Shown: positions 22,621 to 34,970, counted from the stretch's first letter. The stretch: DNA of 64,000 nucleotides from Xanthoparmelia taractica (GCA_033085395.1 JANQBS010000001.1:186001-250000); one strand, 5' to 3'. Program-made: numbers and translations. The notes: a model not told the origin generated them from the sequence alone.

Positions 22621-24673
22621 AAAGGCTGGGCGCGCAGCTCTCATATAGCATAAACGGTCATTCTAGGCTTCTGACGGCCAGCCATCGTGGCGTCTTGTAC
22701 AGAAAGGTGTCATTATACCTGATACTTATCAACAAGCATAGACGAGATGGCGAGATGGCACATTAAGCAATGACCAATCCGCACAAGCAACCGATATCAC
22801 AAACAGCGGGCAATTGCCAGCTATCACAACTCTAAGGCTCCGATGCTCCGTCTCTATGCTACATCTCAAACCCTAGCAACTGATCCCCTAACCCAGCAAC
22901 CTCGTCTCCTCACAACGGACTTCTTACCCCCCTCCCCTTCCCTCCCCTCCCCTTCCCTCTCTCCTCTGATGATAAAAACACGCTCCCTCGTCCACACCCC
23001 CCACCCACCCTCCCCTCCCACCTCGCTCGAATCCAACCGCCAACAATCTTAAACGCCTTTATTGCCCGCAAGAACCAACATCTCACACTCACACTCACAC
23101 TCACACTCGCCCTCGCCCTCGCCCTCACCCTCACCTACGTTCTAATTCTAATTCCAACTCACATTCACAACCGCATTCACAATTCACACCTCCGACCCGA
23201 GCACCAAACGACGTTCGCTTCTCGGTTTAGGAAACGAAATTTCTTGCCTCGAGGTCGTTGTTTTCCGCCGCCCCGGTGGCTTTTCAGTTTTCACGCACGC
23301 GGCGGAGTGAGAGGAGGGGGTAGGGAGGATGGAATTAGTTATACTTGTATGTACATGTACGTATATGTCTTCATTTTTATCTCTGTGTGTGTGTGTCTGT
23401 GTCTATTTTAATCTCTGTGTATTATTATTCGAGAAGAAACCTTATTCCAAAAGAAAGGTAATATAAATGCAGTAGTCGTGATTCTTTCGTAATAGCGCGC
23501 TGCGAGAACAATCGTGCTTCTGCTCAAGTCCACGCAAGCTGAAGCTGAAAATACGAATGTGCTACATACAGTGCATGGCGCGGTTATATCTAGATACATA
23601 CATACGTTACTCGTATATACACACATACGCGGGGAAATCCCGACTGATGACGAAAAGGAGCGGATCGGGACTCGCTGGATGTTATGTATACCGTGTATAC
23701 CATGTACACCGTGTACTTCTGATATAATAATGAGTTACCTTGGAGTGGAGTGGAGTGCAATGGAAATTCATGGCGTCTGTTCAGATTCAAACCTCGAACC
23801 CTTGAACCTCGAACCTTTCCCTTACTCGACTGACTGACCGATAAATACATACATACATACAACATCTCAGTCCCACATAATAACACAAGTACTACATAAT
23901 TCCTGCATTTTAGATCCATGTAAAAGAAACTCGCGTGTATCTTCTGTATATGTGTTTTGAAAAGTGAGTGAGTGAGTTGAGTGAAACCGATACGATGCGA
24001 GTATAACCGATGCGAGTGCGAGGGCGAGTGCGAGGGATATCGGAAAACGTTCGCTTAACGGCTAGCTACGTAGTACGGATGAGATTAAGGAGGAAAGACC
24101 ACATTTGCAATTTGCGAACGTAGGAAGAACTTCGTAGCAAATGGTAACGGCACTGGGAAAATAAATGACGAATGGAAAGGATACACGCAAGGAAGAGTTG
24201 AGTACATGGGATCCTGCCTTGACTACCCTTCCACCGTGCAATTCGGATGTGGGCTTTGAAGGTTGGAATTTTGGAGAGGAAGGGGTGTTGCGATTTGTAA
24301 TGTGAAAAGGAATGATGAACAACAGCAAGGGGATAAGACGGATTTTGGTCGTGGCTGAACGTCATGTTTATATACACAAGCGCATCAGCCAGTGACACAA
24401 GGTATAATTTATCAAGCCTCTCCTTTTTCCATTGATCAAGCACCTCGATTATGATTACACCTCAAGCTAAATGCAGCAACAAGCAAGCTTTCGAGCCAGC
24501 CGGTGGTCTCTCTCGCACCCGGAACTAGACCCCCATTCTCCTATCTGTAGCAGTAGAAAGCAACGACATCATCGAACCTCGTCCAGAATGCACGCATATA
24601 CACTTTTCTTTCCTCCGTCTTAGGTATCGATAGAGGCATCACGAGCAGAGCATGCTTTTCATCAATGACGAAT
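22621..24673. other. Simple-sequence-rich intergenic block
   Basis: Includes C-rich CCCTCCCC runs (22925-22970), ACTCAC and CCTCGC tandem arrays (about 23083-23130), GTGT runs (23385-23403), a CATA array near 23847-23863 and GAGTGCGAG repeats near 24005-24035. ORFs here are products of these repeats. The right part lies beyond the stop of the minus-strand wall-protein gene. Confidence 0.55.
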
Positions 24674-25745
24674 TTATAGGAGGAAGATGGCGGCGAAGGC
24701 ACCGAGACCGGCGACGGCCATTGAGCTGCCGACGGTGCTGGCTGCGCCCGTGAAGGTGGCAATGGGGGAGCCGGTGGCGGTTGGTGGGACAACACTAAGC
24801 TTTGTTAGATGCGGGTTTAAAGGTAGGGAAGTTGGACATGACTTACGCTCCAGTGGAGGCGGTTCCAGAGGGAGCAGCGGCACCACCAGCTCCACCAGCT
24901 GGAACGCTGACGGGGGAGCCTGGGCTCGGAGGAAGCTTGCCGGATGGCGAGGCAGACCCAGCCCCACCGTTGGATGGGGAGCTAGAGCCCGGGGAGCCGG
25001 AGGAACCCGAGCTGCCGTTGGATGGAGAGCCTGAAGAACCCGAGCTGCCGTTGGATGGAGAACCGGACGAACCCGAGCTGCCATTGGATGGAGAACCAGA
25101 GCTGCCGTTAGATAGAGAGCCCGAGGAGCCTGAGCTGCCGTTGGATGGCGAGCCCGAGGAACCAGTGCTGCCGTTGGATGGGGAGCCGGCACCGGAGCCT
25201 GAGCTAGGAGAGCCAGTTGAACCGACTGCGGCGGCAGTTGGGGTAGCGGTGACGGTCTTGTAGATAGTCACTGGCGAGCAGGATGGGCAGGTTGGGCATG
25301 CGGATGAGCCAGCCGCTCCTGGAACGACTGGAGCTGGCACAACGGGAACAGGGACCTTAGGAGAGCCGGTGGCGCCAGCTTGTCCTGGGACAGGGACAAC
25401 TGGGGTCGATGGGGGTGGCGCGGCAACAACGACTGGAGTTGACGTTGCCGGCGTGGCGATGACGGCAGGGCCGGATGATGCACCAGCCTCATTGGGGCTT
25501 GGGACGGGGGTCACGCTTGGCACTGGAACAACCGCCGGGGGCTTGCTGGCGGGGCAGTTCTTGACGGTAGGAGCACAGCTGGTGACGATCTCGCCGACGG
25601 TGCTGTAGGCGGTGACCTCAGCGGCAGGGGAAGGGGCTGGTGCGGAGACTTGCTCTTGGACCTGACCGTCAGGGAGCTGATTGGATAAACCAGCCATGAC
25701 GGCGGAGCCAGCGCTCAAAGCAGCGAGAGCAATTGAGTAACGCAT
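24674..25745 (-). CDS. GPI-anchored Ser/Gly/Pro-rich cell wall protein
   Basis: Two exons: 25745-24847 and 24794-24674, giving 339 aa. A signal peptide (MRYSIALAALSAGSAVMAG) opens the protein. A short domain with paired cysteines (CAPTVKNCP) and a Pro/Val/Thr-rich region follow. After a CPTCPSC motif there are tandem 11-residue repeats based on SPSNGSSGSSG. The C-terminus is a small-residue omega region and a hydrophobic tail (AVAGLGAFAAIFLL), the pattern of a GPI signal. The 52-nt intron has a TCTAAC branch site. Such proteins are linked to the fungal wall or plasma membrane and are heavily O-mannosylated. Specific function is unknown. Confidence 0.87.
24965..25195 (-). repeat. Tandem 33-bp coding repeat in wall protein gene
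   Basis: About six imperfect copies of a 33-bp unit encoding SPSNGSSGSSG. One copy is shortened to eight residues with Pro changed to Leu (SLSNGSSG). The repeats are in frame, so copy-number change would alter stalk length without breaking the gene. Confidence 0.85.
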
Positions 25746-27873
25746 TTTGATTGATGTGAAAGCGAGTTGAAGATTTTGATGGGGGTTAAAAAGGTGGTAG
25801 TTGAGAAAGAGATGATTTATTAAGAGAGCGTATAGTTTGTCAAGTATTTTGGTTAAAGAGAGTGTGAGTGACCGAAGTCGACAGCTGGCAATAAGCAAGT
25901 GTGAGAGGTTGATAAAAGCGACAGAAGATGGATGAAGGGAAGAAGGAGGGAAGGAAAAGAGAAAGGGAAAGGGCTATGCTGGCGGTAAGAGCGATCCTTA
26001 TACGAAACGGTAAGATTACACCCGATCATCGCCAATAAAATTAAGGTAGCCTATTAAATTAATAAGGTAATTAATAGGGGGAACCTAAGGAACTTCCGTA
26101 GTGTTGAAAAGTGCAAAGAGTTGGGCACGGGGGGCGCGCAAATTGCATGCATGTCGGCTCCACTCTACCAAATTTGATTAGCAGGGAAAAGGGTGATCCA
26201 TGCCTAGTACCGTCATCTGCTGCAGGTACCCCGTCATTGGTTGAAAGGCAATTGCATCTCATTTGCAGGGAAACAACGTTTCGAGGGGTGTTGTTGGTGT
26301 TTGTCTGACAAGCAGCAACGTGTTGAGTTCTGACTGTTAGCCAGCCTTGCTATAACAGCTTTATTACTTTCTTACGATTGCGCAGCTTCAGCATGTAAGG
26401 GGGGACGAAAATATGTGACGGGTACTGCAGTAGCTGGATACGGTTATGTATGCATCATGCAAAGATCAGCTTTCCCCTGTCGTTGTTGGAACGAATACCA
26501 AATTTGTCGGAGAAAAACATAAGCGTGGACGTTGAGGTTTTAGTTTACCTTGGTAACCTTGCTAGTCCCAACTCAGCCATTACCCCTGAACTAATGCAAG
26601 CGCTCAAACAATAGCATAGATCCCTAACCAGCCTATCAGACCGCCTGTTCCAACCCCTTCATTTGCATTACAAATCACCCTTTCCTTTTTTAAATTGAGC
26701 ATCGAAAGCAAGTATGACCGAATAACGCTCAACGTGATTTTTATTATTTCATCCTGATCATCGACCGAGTCGCGTCGTGGTGCGTACATTGCATTTACGC
26801 TTTGGAGGCTCAAGTTAAGGATTGTCGCGTCCAGCACGTGAAAGAGGAGAGATGATGAGGACGACGTTCCTCCTAAACATCAGGGACTACGAAATTAAAG
26901 CCAACGGCTCCTGTCATCTTAATCTCAAAATCGATCTGACTTCTAAATCCATCGGCCAGCGTCATGTCATCTGCTGTAGAGAGCAACATGCTATAATTAT
27001 TTCCACTGCATCAAAAAGTCCCCCAAGCATAGGGCCTCGTCGACGCTATTTACTGTCAGATCCTTGTGTAACAATGGCACAGAAGCACAGCGTCATGCAT
27101 ACCTTTACAAATCAGTAAACAACATAAACCCCGGTAGGCGTAGTCATACAATCCAACAACATAATGGCAGAGAACATTCGCGTACGAATCGTCCCCAATG
27201 ACGCCTACACACTAGACAGACTACAGGGAAAGTCTCTCGAAGCCATGCCATATCCTACCCTTCTCTTAAAGTAAGATACCTACGCTACTCTATCACGTCG
27301 TGTTCAAATCCCAGATTCCGCACCGGGTACACAAGAAGTGGAAAATGAATCCATGTCACTCCCTCTTGATAGTGGTATTCAGCCAGTAGTAGAAAATCGT
27401 GGGGGAAGGGGGGGAGGGGGAACAGAGGGTACGATTTGCCCCGGCCTGACATCACCCGGTATCAGAAGAAATGGCAGTGGGAAAATCAGCCCTTCCAACA
27501 AAACCCAGGTCCAAGAATCAGGGGATATCTGGTCATGAGTGCATGTTTCTTTCGAAGCTGAACATACAACATGTATAGGGTTGCATTCTCAACATGAACA
27601 AAGAGCTTACAAATCGGTAATCCCTTCCAAGGTATGGGGGCGTTGGAATGCGCATGTCGCTATATTATCCCCTAACGGAGCTGGATAAAAGTACATTCGA
27701 CCGTCAACTCGTACAATGTAAGCGCTCGATATCCATAGCCTTACATACAAGCCATGTGCCCAAACAAATCACCAAAGGAACAGGTGCGAGGCTTTGGCCC
27801 TCCAAGGTACCTGGAGCTCGTGTCCCCTGATGCTATTTACAACATTGTGAACCTCCGCTGTCCTGGACATGCT
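25746..27873. other. Intergenic, no supported gene
   Basis: The first ~300 bp hold the wall-protein promoter with purine-rich tracts (about 25920-25975). The rest is ordinary AT-rich sequence; ORFs at 26604-26837 minus and 26822-27118 plus lack domains. Confidence 0.55.
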
Positions 27874-30800
27874 TTACTGCCCAATCGTGCCATGCATTTC
27901 GTCGTGATGTTGCTGGCGTTGATGCTGAGCCTGAACTGCGTCAAAGGCCGGAAACCCATTAACATCGCCCAGCTGCGCCATATCCCATTCAAGTGTCATT
28001 GGCATCTGCCACAAATCCTGCGGCACGAAGGGCTGTTGAAACGAGCCCATATTGAACGAACCGCCGTTATACTGCTGGCCATCCATATTCATGTCTTGGT
28101 ACCCACTGATGCCGTTGGACGGCGACGTCATGTTAGGGAAGTCGGCGCCTGAGAAATCGACGGCAAGGTTCATGTCCGAGAAAGTAGGCGAGAAGCCTTG
28201 CAGATTGGGATTGAAGGGCTGATCGTTTAGATCTCCGTTAAAGCCAGGGGTGAAGACGTTCTGGGGTGTGGGCACGTTGTTTGATTGCGGTGTTTGTGGT
28301 GCGGCGCGTTTCTGCGGTATGTGTTGAGTGTTTTGCGCCGAATCGTCCTCGTTGATCATGCTGCTTCTTCTTTTTCGGCGAGATCGGGATTCCTTATCGC
28401 TTCTTTCGAGGACGACACGGGCAATGCGCTCAAATTCAGTACATACACCCAGCATGCGTTTGACCCCGCTTTGTTCTTCTGTGACGGCAAGCTGGGAGAG
28501 AAAGTTCACAACTTGATTCATCAACTTGACGTCTGAGCGGGTGCGGGCGTCTTGAGGGTTTTGAAGGATATTTGCGAAGAGAGTGACCAGTGCTGAGACA
28601 GGGAAGTAGAGTATCAACCTTGAGAAATGTTATTAAGTTGGATGGAAATTAACATGATATGGGAGATCTACCAGACGCACGAGTAGTCACCCTTGGGAAT
28701 GTATCGTATGAGGTGAATGGAAGCCCTTGCAGCTTGTACGCACAATGCTGCAGACGAGAACACTCTCGGGTTTAGTGGTCTAGCATTTAAGCCTTGAATT
28801 GCGTAGTTCGATAGCCGACTCGTCCAATACCCGTGGTGAACAGACATGCGATGGATGGTCGTCAAGCAGTTGTAGTAAGCAAAATGAAGACAAACAACGT
28901 GGAGGACCAACGGAGTATGAAATGCCTTGATCTCGTGCTCTGGTCGGAAATCAAGGGGTATGCTGTCTTTCCACTCTTCGAGTTCCTTGTCTAGTTCGCC
29001 AATAGTGTTCAGCAGAGCACCGTCGGACTGTTTTGAGGCTTTCGTAGAGTACAATTGCTTGTAAACCTTGCTCTCAATGACAGCAAAGGTGCACATGAAC
29101 CTGAAAATATTAGCTTTGCCCTTGCCGTCGGCCAGTGGTATGTTTCCAATATTGTCGACAGGGTCGACCGTCGGCAATTCAACATTCATGTCATCATCAT
29201 CTTGCGCTGGTGGTCGACCAGATCTTAAGCAAATACTGAGTCACGTTAGTCAGGGTAGATCATTCATGTTATCCTAAGCTTACTCTTTGTCCAGGAGGTA
29301 GGCAATCCAAAAAACACGCTTCCGTTGCTCGAGCTCGACTGAATTCAAGTTGAAGCCCGAGCCGCGCTTGTGTAGGCCTATGCTATTCGCAAGCCTTATT
29401 GCGGCGGCGACCAGGAAGAAAGAAGGTTGAGGGTTTGGGGTACCCATGAGGAAGAGAGCCTGTGATCACGAGGTCAGCATGCAACCTTGCAATGTTCGCG
29501 AAGGCTTGTACCATGCCAAGGAGAGCTTGCACGCTGAGAAGGTCTGTGTTCCGCATTGTGATCTCGGTGAGCACTCCCATTGCGTTCTTCAGATAACCCC
29601 ACGCCTTCTGATCGTCTTCCTGTGGCACCACGTTGCTCATTATTCGTAGTCGATGCGCGATAGCTAACGCAACATTAAGACTAGCCCACCACCCTGACCC
29701 TTCGTAAGGATTCCGGGAATACTGTCGTTTTACCAAGTGCATGAATGTTGGTTCGTGGAAAAGCGGAAACATGCAATTGAAGTTTTCGAAGAAGTCTTTG
29801 AGTAAGGAAAGTGCCTCGTGTTCTGGCGGTAGTGGAATGAACGCTCTTATCTCGAATAGGTCGTTAAAGACCTCAGGTTTCCAAAAATTCCATTTGACCT
29901 CATTCATATCTGCCGAGGCGATCATATCTTCAAATGAATTATCACCAGTCTTTTCGTTGACCCATTGTATACCTTTGGGAGAGAAAATGGAGAAGCCAGA
30001 GGAAGATCCTGTGATATGTGAGCGCTAATATTTCGCTGGCGAAACCAAGGTCCTACCAATGTATCTTGTTTCACCACAATTGTTCGTAACTAACGAGCAC
30101 ATCATATCTGATAATTCTTCAACTGGTTCACCCTTGTCTTTTGGGGTTTCTGCAGGAGATGCTATAGGATCTCGTGACTCTGGCAACCGGTCCAATTGGG
30201 GAGTATGGTGTCGGGAATCGAAGGTTCGTGGCAGACTTCCGGACTTTGAGGATCTCTCCGATGTCCTTGTTGGCGTATCACCGCTGCTTTGACTAAAGTT
30301 TTTATCTGCCAACCTTCTCTCCAGCGTACCTGAATCGGACCCGTCAATCACCGTCTTTTCTGCTAAAAACCTTTCCTTCATTTTCTCCAGATCGGGCATA
30401 TCTTCACCCTCTTCGTTTAATATCCCAGAAAGCTTCAGTAGAGACTCCATCCGACCAAGACGGTTCTCCAGCCCCTCGATGTATTTTGCGCTGCATTTCG
30501 ATTAGCGTCCGGGAGGCCACTTTGAACCAGGGCGCATACCCTTTAGGGGGATTGCGTTTCTTCTCAACCTGAGTGAAAATACATTCTGTCTTGTAATTGA
30601 GACAATGTGAGCATGCTGGCATCTTCCCGTCGCACTTGATTTTCTTCTTTCGGCACATATCACAGGCCTGCCACAGATGTCAATGCCACCAGCCAACGAA
30701 TTGGTAGAGGCCAACTACACACTCGCGCTATCCTCCTTCTCTTCGCATCATTACTCTCGTCATGACCTCCATCATTATCCTGCCCATCAGCGTCTGTGAA

Positions 30801-30926
30801 GTCGAAACTGGGTACCGTCGGTGAGTCATTGTTGTCGTTACTACCGAAGTACGGAGGCGGAGGGTTTATGGGAGGAAGGAGGTCATAGGAGTCCTGATGG
30901 TGGTGAGGCTGTCGAAAATGGTCCAT
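27874..30926 (-). CDS. Zn2Cys6 fungal-specific transcription factor
   Basis: Seven exons: 30926-30723, 30667-30540, 30490-30057, 30008-29512, 29459-29284, 29235-28672 and 28618-27874. The sum is 2748 nt, 915 aa. The binuclear zinc cluster follows CX2CX6CX6CX2CX6C with Cys70, 73, 80, 87, 90 and 97. After it come a basic linker and a coiled-coil-like helix (YIEGLENRLGRMESLL). The fungal_trans domain spans roughly residues 270-620 with VQALLGM, RLANSIGLHKRGSG and KRVFWIAYLLDKD. The C-terminus is Asn/Gln/Met-rich, typical of an activation region. Introns are 48-55 nt; the sixth uses an AAG acceptor. It should act in the nucleus; targets are unknown. It is divergent from an alpha/beta hydrolase, a possible local target. 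Confidence 0.92.
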
Positions 30927-31356
30927 AGTGTTATTTTAGGGCTATAGAGAGTCGGGGTAGGGCAGGAGTAGAGAGAAGTTGCTTAATGAGGTGGCATTTT
31001 CGCTCTGCAAACCCCAAAAACACGACGGGGCGTAGCTGTTGTTGGGAACAAGAGGGAGATAATACGGCGAGAACGGTGAGACTGAATGTTTGATTACTCT
31101 ACCATGACCTATTGGAGTCTTCTTCACTCAGAATATGGTATGATGAAGTCTAGGCTGCAAAGATAATTGATCGGTAAGCAAGCGCCAAGGCGCCCCAAGC
31201 GATTACAATTACGGGATGATCGACCAAACCATTAGGGCCGTTTACTTAAGGTATCTTTGCGACAGAAACGAGTCTCTGCCATACCTAGCGCTACACTAAG
31301 TCCAACTCATGAACAATGAGTATATCATAGCATCGAATCTCTTGGACCCCCACCAG
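30927..31356. promoter_or_regulatory. Divergent promoter region: Zn2Cys6 factor / hydrolase
   Basis: The 430 bp between divergent starts. Several CGG/CCG triplets are present, as Zn2Cys6 proteins prefer, but I see no clean spaced inverted pair. Confidence 0.4.
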
Positions 31357-32741
31357 ATGAAAAAATGTAAGTCATACATGCATTTAGAGCAACAGACCAT
31401 CAATGGGATGAAGCCCAATTGACATCTCGAAGGCCACCTCTCAGCGCAGCAGAGCTTGTGAACCATTCAGAATTCGAGCATGTGACATGGGCTTTGAAGC
31501 CAGCGAAAAAAGGGAAAGTAGCGGTTGCAAAAGATCGAGGTGGGCCTATACAGATATCCTATGAAGTTCATGGCACTGGTCCTGTGAAGCTTGTGGTGGG
31601 TACTACAAATTCTCATCGCTTTCCTAATAGATCAAGAAGAGTCCTGCGTGCTCTGTGTCGTATATTATAGTATTTACATTGTCGCATGGTAGATAGTTTC
31701 AATACAATTTCTCCCTCAGATGTTGATATGACTCTTAGTGGATTATTGGCTTGGCAGGCTTCAAGACATCATGGCAACGGCAAACCAAGGATTTTGGCCA
31801 TGGTCAGAATACGAACCGAGACCAAAGCACGAAGTATTCGTGTTTGATCTTTGACAACAGAGGCTTCGGAGAATCTGACAAGCCCCTGATGCGGTACTCT
31901 ACTTCTGAGATGGCAAAGGACACTCTAGAACTCATCGACCATGTTGGATGGACATCTCAACGTCAGCTGCATATCGTGGGGAGTAGCTTGGGTGGTATGA
32001 TTGCTCAGGAACTCGTAAACACTACACTTCAGCCGTACTGGAAAGGAGCTTGCTGAGTCCAAATGTAGGCTTTTATGGTGCCGGAGAGAATAACATCACT
32101 AATTCTGATGTCGACTGGACCCAAATTATTCAGTACAGTTGTCAGTACCTGCTCTCCCGCTCATCACAATTCTTTTGCTAAAAATCTCACCAGGGCTGGT
32201 TCCAAAATCTGAGAGATAGAATAAACATATTGTTCGCAACCCCGTCAGTCTGTCCAGTTCTTTGTAGCAGATGCCTAATAATCTCAGCGTACCAAAGTCC
32301 ATAGACGCCGAACTTGACGCCACTAAAGCCCGCATATTTAGTCAATCCTGGCTAAATGAACCAGACGCGGAAGGCCATTTCCCCACGAATGGCGACCGCT
32401 GGGCTGCCCAAGAACTGACAAAACGACGAGATATCAAGGGTTTTACGAGACGCGGCTTCATTCTTCAAGCAATGGCTGCGAACTGGCACCACAAGAGTCC
32501 AGCGCAGTTGAAACAGTTAGGAGATCAAGTGGGCAGAAATAGAATTTTGGTGATCCATGGGACAATAGATCGGATGATCACACAGCCGCACGGCGAGCTG
32601 TTGGTGAAGGAGCTAGGTGGAGAAGAAGAGGGGGTGACGCGATGTATGGTGGAGGGAAGGGGCCATGGATTGCCCATGGAGTGGAGAAGGCCTCTCACTA
32701 AAGTGATAGCGGAATTTGTGGAGAAGGCGGGCAAGTTGTAA
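31357..32741 (+). CDS. Alpha/beta hydrolase with a defective or unresolved core
   Basis: Best model: 31357-31366, 31414-31595, 31739-32014, 32194-32243 and 32288-32741. All phases match, giving 323 aa. Family landmarks are ELVNHSEFEHVTW, LIFDNRGFGESDKP, the nucleophile elbow GSSLGG, the acid in HGTID and the base in EGRGHGLPMEW. So Ser, Asp and His are all present. Problems: the first exon is only 10 nt; the region right after the elbow (32015-32193) has no frame encoding the expected strand and loop. The 179-nt intron proposed there deletes about 20 conserved residues. The gene may be a pseudogene, or it may have undergone local replacement. No signal peptide is seen, so a cytosolic esterase-like role is the family expectation. 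Confidence 0.6.
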
Positions 32742-33207
32742 ACCATTGGTTGAACCGCAAAAGACTGAGAGGTCCAGGTGCTCCAGTCTGTGAGACTGGT
32801 CACCAAAAGGTGGCGGGAGAAACAGCCTCGATGGCCATTTATAGAATGTTGGTGCTCCGCATTCTCTCATTCGATCGTCATAGAAAAGTTGGTGGAAGTC
32901 ATCCCTTCTCATGCGATTGCTTCCCTAGCTCCACCGCCAGTGCTATCATGCTCTCAAGAAGCATACAGAAACGATGAGACGAAGACGAACATGAAATATA
33001 ATCTGCATTTCAGGAGCGGAGAAATTTTGACTCACGTCACCGCGGTGTACCCATGATGCTCTAAGAGTCATCTCCCATATGCCACGGCGATTCCGTTAAG
33101 GAGATCCATGGCCAGATAGAATCCGCAAAAGCCGCCAATGATCTGTTGGTCGCCACCTCAACTCCACGCTAAGTAGCAGCCATATTTTACAACCCATTCC
33201 TCGTATC
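32742..33207. other. Convergent intergenic gap
   Basis: Separates the 3' ends of the hydrolase and PAM18 genes. Overlapping short ORFs exist (32750-33056) without domains. Confidence 0.5.
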
Positions 33208-33658
33208 TCATAAGTGTCCCGAGGTCTTCTCCAAAAACTCCTTGGCCTCATTCACTTTCGTAGCCAAGTACGGACTTCCCCCTCGATCTGGATGGTTTAG
33301 CAGCATAAGCTGTCGATGATTCTTTCGTATTTTTTCTTTTGTAAGCATTCGCTCACTGTCCACCATGAAGTCAGCTCTCCACCCACGTATTTCCCATGGT
33401 GTAGATGGGCGTACTTGAGTTGCAATATCAGCGACGCCTCCCTCCTATTCATCTTCGGCTCGAAGCCGCCTTTATAGTAAGCCTTGCCCAAAGCGCGTGC
33501 GCCTCTGACCCCGCTACGGTACTTTCTGAAGGCTACTAGACCAGCTCGCCCCTGCGCATTCTTGTCAGTAGGTAGCTCGCTCTCAGAAGAGGTGGGGAAG
33601 GCTTTACAAAGAAAGCAGCAGCAGCAACTCCTACTCCCACTCCAATTATCGTCGTCAT
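33208..33658 (-). CDS. pam18: Mitochondrial import motor subunit PAM18/TIM14 (J-protein)
   Basis: Three exons: 33658-33608, 33551-33415 and 33355-33208, giving 111 aa. A single N-terminal TM segment (residues 3-17, Val/Ala-rich) leads into GRAGLVAFRKYRSG. The matrix J-domain follows, with YYKGGFEPKMNRREA and the HPD motif at residues 84-86 (NHPDRGGSPYLATKVNEAK). It stimulates mitochondrial Hsp70 at the TIM23 channel. Introns are 56 and 59 nt, both with CTGAC branch sites. The protein is shorter than yeast Pam18 because it lacks the N-terminal intermembrane-space extension, as is usual in filamentous fungi. Head-to-head with RLP24. Confidence 0.95.
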
Positions 33659-33951
33659 ACTTGAACGGGGCTTGTCTTCGGAAGCCACTGTTTCTAACGT
33701 GGTTGTAAGATCGAGAGAGGTCACTGCATTGTTAATCTCAATAAGGAAAACTGGTTTAAGAATCAAGAGGGCGGCGACGTAGAATTCGCCCGCAGATTGG
33801 TTCTATGTACTAGCTGGATGGACTAGCTGGAAAGGCATTAGCGTCGGTACTGACTTTTTTCCGCTCCGATCATACTCGCACGAACTTTTTCGTACCCACA
33901 TTCCCCCTCGATCCCTACCTGATAACTCTGACGAGTACATAGAATGCAAAG
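33659..33951. promoter_or_regulatory. Divergent promoter region: PAM18 / RLP24
   Basis: The 293 bp between two housekeeping genes with divergent starts. Probable shared promoter; no diagnostic box recognised. Confidence 0.5.
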
Positions 33952-34869
33952 ATGAGGATCGAAACCTGTCAGTGTTTCATCATCGGTGGGCCATAAAGAC
34001 CGCTACTAAAGTGCGCTAGGTTACTTCTGCTCGCAGCCCATCTATCCCTCGGTACGCAAATTCTGGATAACCCTCCCCGTTTTGCAACTCCATTTCCTAC
34101 TTCGAATAAGCAATGCTGACTTCGAAACTCCTATAGAAGGGTACTTGCCAGCTGCTCATCGGGTAGATTGCTGGAGCTGACGGAGCCAGGTATTACCTTC
34201 GTGCGCAACGATGCTAAACAGTTCAAATTCTGCAGATGTACAGTCTTATGATTCCTTCCCTCGTATGGACCATAAACAAGCTGAGCCCGGCTGACGTTTC
34301 TGACAGCAAAATGCCACAAGAACGTATATAAGCCCTCCGACCCGAATCTGCTCATCTGCTAAACGACGCTCAGTTCAAGATGAAGCGCAACCCAAGGAAG
34401 CTCAAGTGGACCAAAGCGTTTCGCGTAATTTTACTTCCTGTCCCAATTCGTTCATGTGAGAGGCAGCTGACCTCTACGTTAGAAAACGGTTGGCAAGGAA
34501 ATGACCGTCGACACTACGCTTCAATTTGCTGCCCGCCGCAACGTCCCTGTCCGCTACGACCGCAATCTTGTTTCTACGACGCTAAAGGCTATGCAACGAG
34601 TTTCTGAAATTCGGGCAAAGAGGGAGGCTGTCTTCTTTAAGAAACGCATGGCTGGTAACAAAGAGAGGGCGAGGGCTGCGAACAGGAAATTGGTGGCCGA
34701 AAATGAACACCTGTTGCCAAGGCAAAGAGCAAGCGAGAGGGTGGCTGCGGAGATTGAAGAGCCATTGGAAGTCGAGGCAATGGAGGTACCGATGCAGAAG
34801 ATGAAGAAGAGGGTGAAGCAGAGGATGAAGGTCGCGGGTGGGGTGGAAGATGAGATGGATGTGGACTGA
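33952..34869 (+). CDS. rlp24: Ribosome biogenesis protein RLP24, with 4-nt and 17-nt micro-exons
   Basis: Seven exons: 33952-33967, 34020-34051, 34137-34140, 34190-34237, 34307-34323, 34374-34424 and 34483-34869. The sum is 555 nt, 184 aa. The product begins MRIETCYFC, continues YPSKGITFVRNDAK and FKFCRSKCHKNFKMKRNPRK, the L24e zinc ribbon (Cys6, 9, 32, 36). FAARRNVPVRYDR and a basic, coiled C-terminal tail follow. RLP24 is placed on pre-60S particles in the nucleolus, recruits the AAA protein Drg1 and is exchanged for ribosomal L24. Exon 3 is AAGG only; it supplies Lys17 and the first base of Gly18 and is flanked by 85- and 49-nt introns, both with GCTGAC branch sites. All other introns are 50-69 nt. 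Confidence 0.92.
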
Positions 34870-34970
34870 AGTGCTGTTGTCTGATACTTTACGATACCAA
34901 TATTCCAAAGCGTGGCGTTCGGAAAATGCTAAAATAGTTTTGCCCAAGATTTTCGACTGTGGGCATCTTA

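Noticed and set aside
24674..25192. 172-codon minus-strand ORF and plus-strand ORFs over the wall-protein repeats
   Set aside because: Alternative-frame reads of GC-rich tandem repeats in the wall-protein gene.
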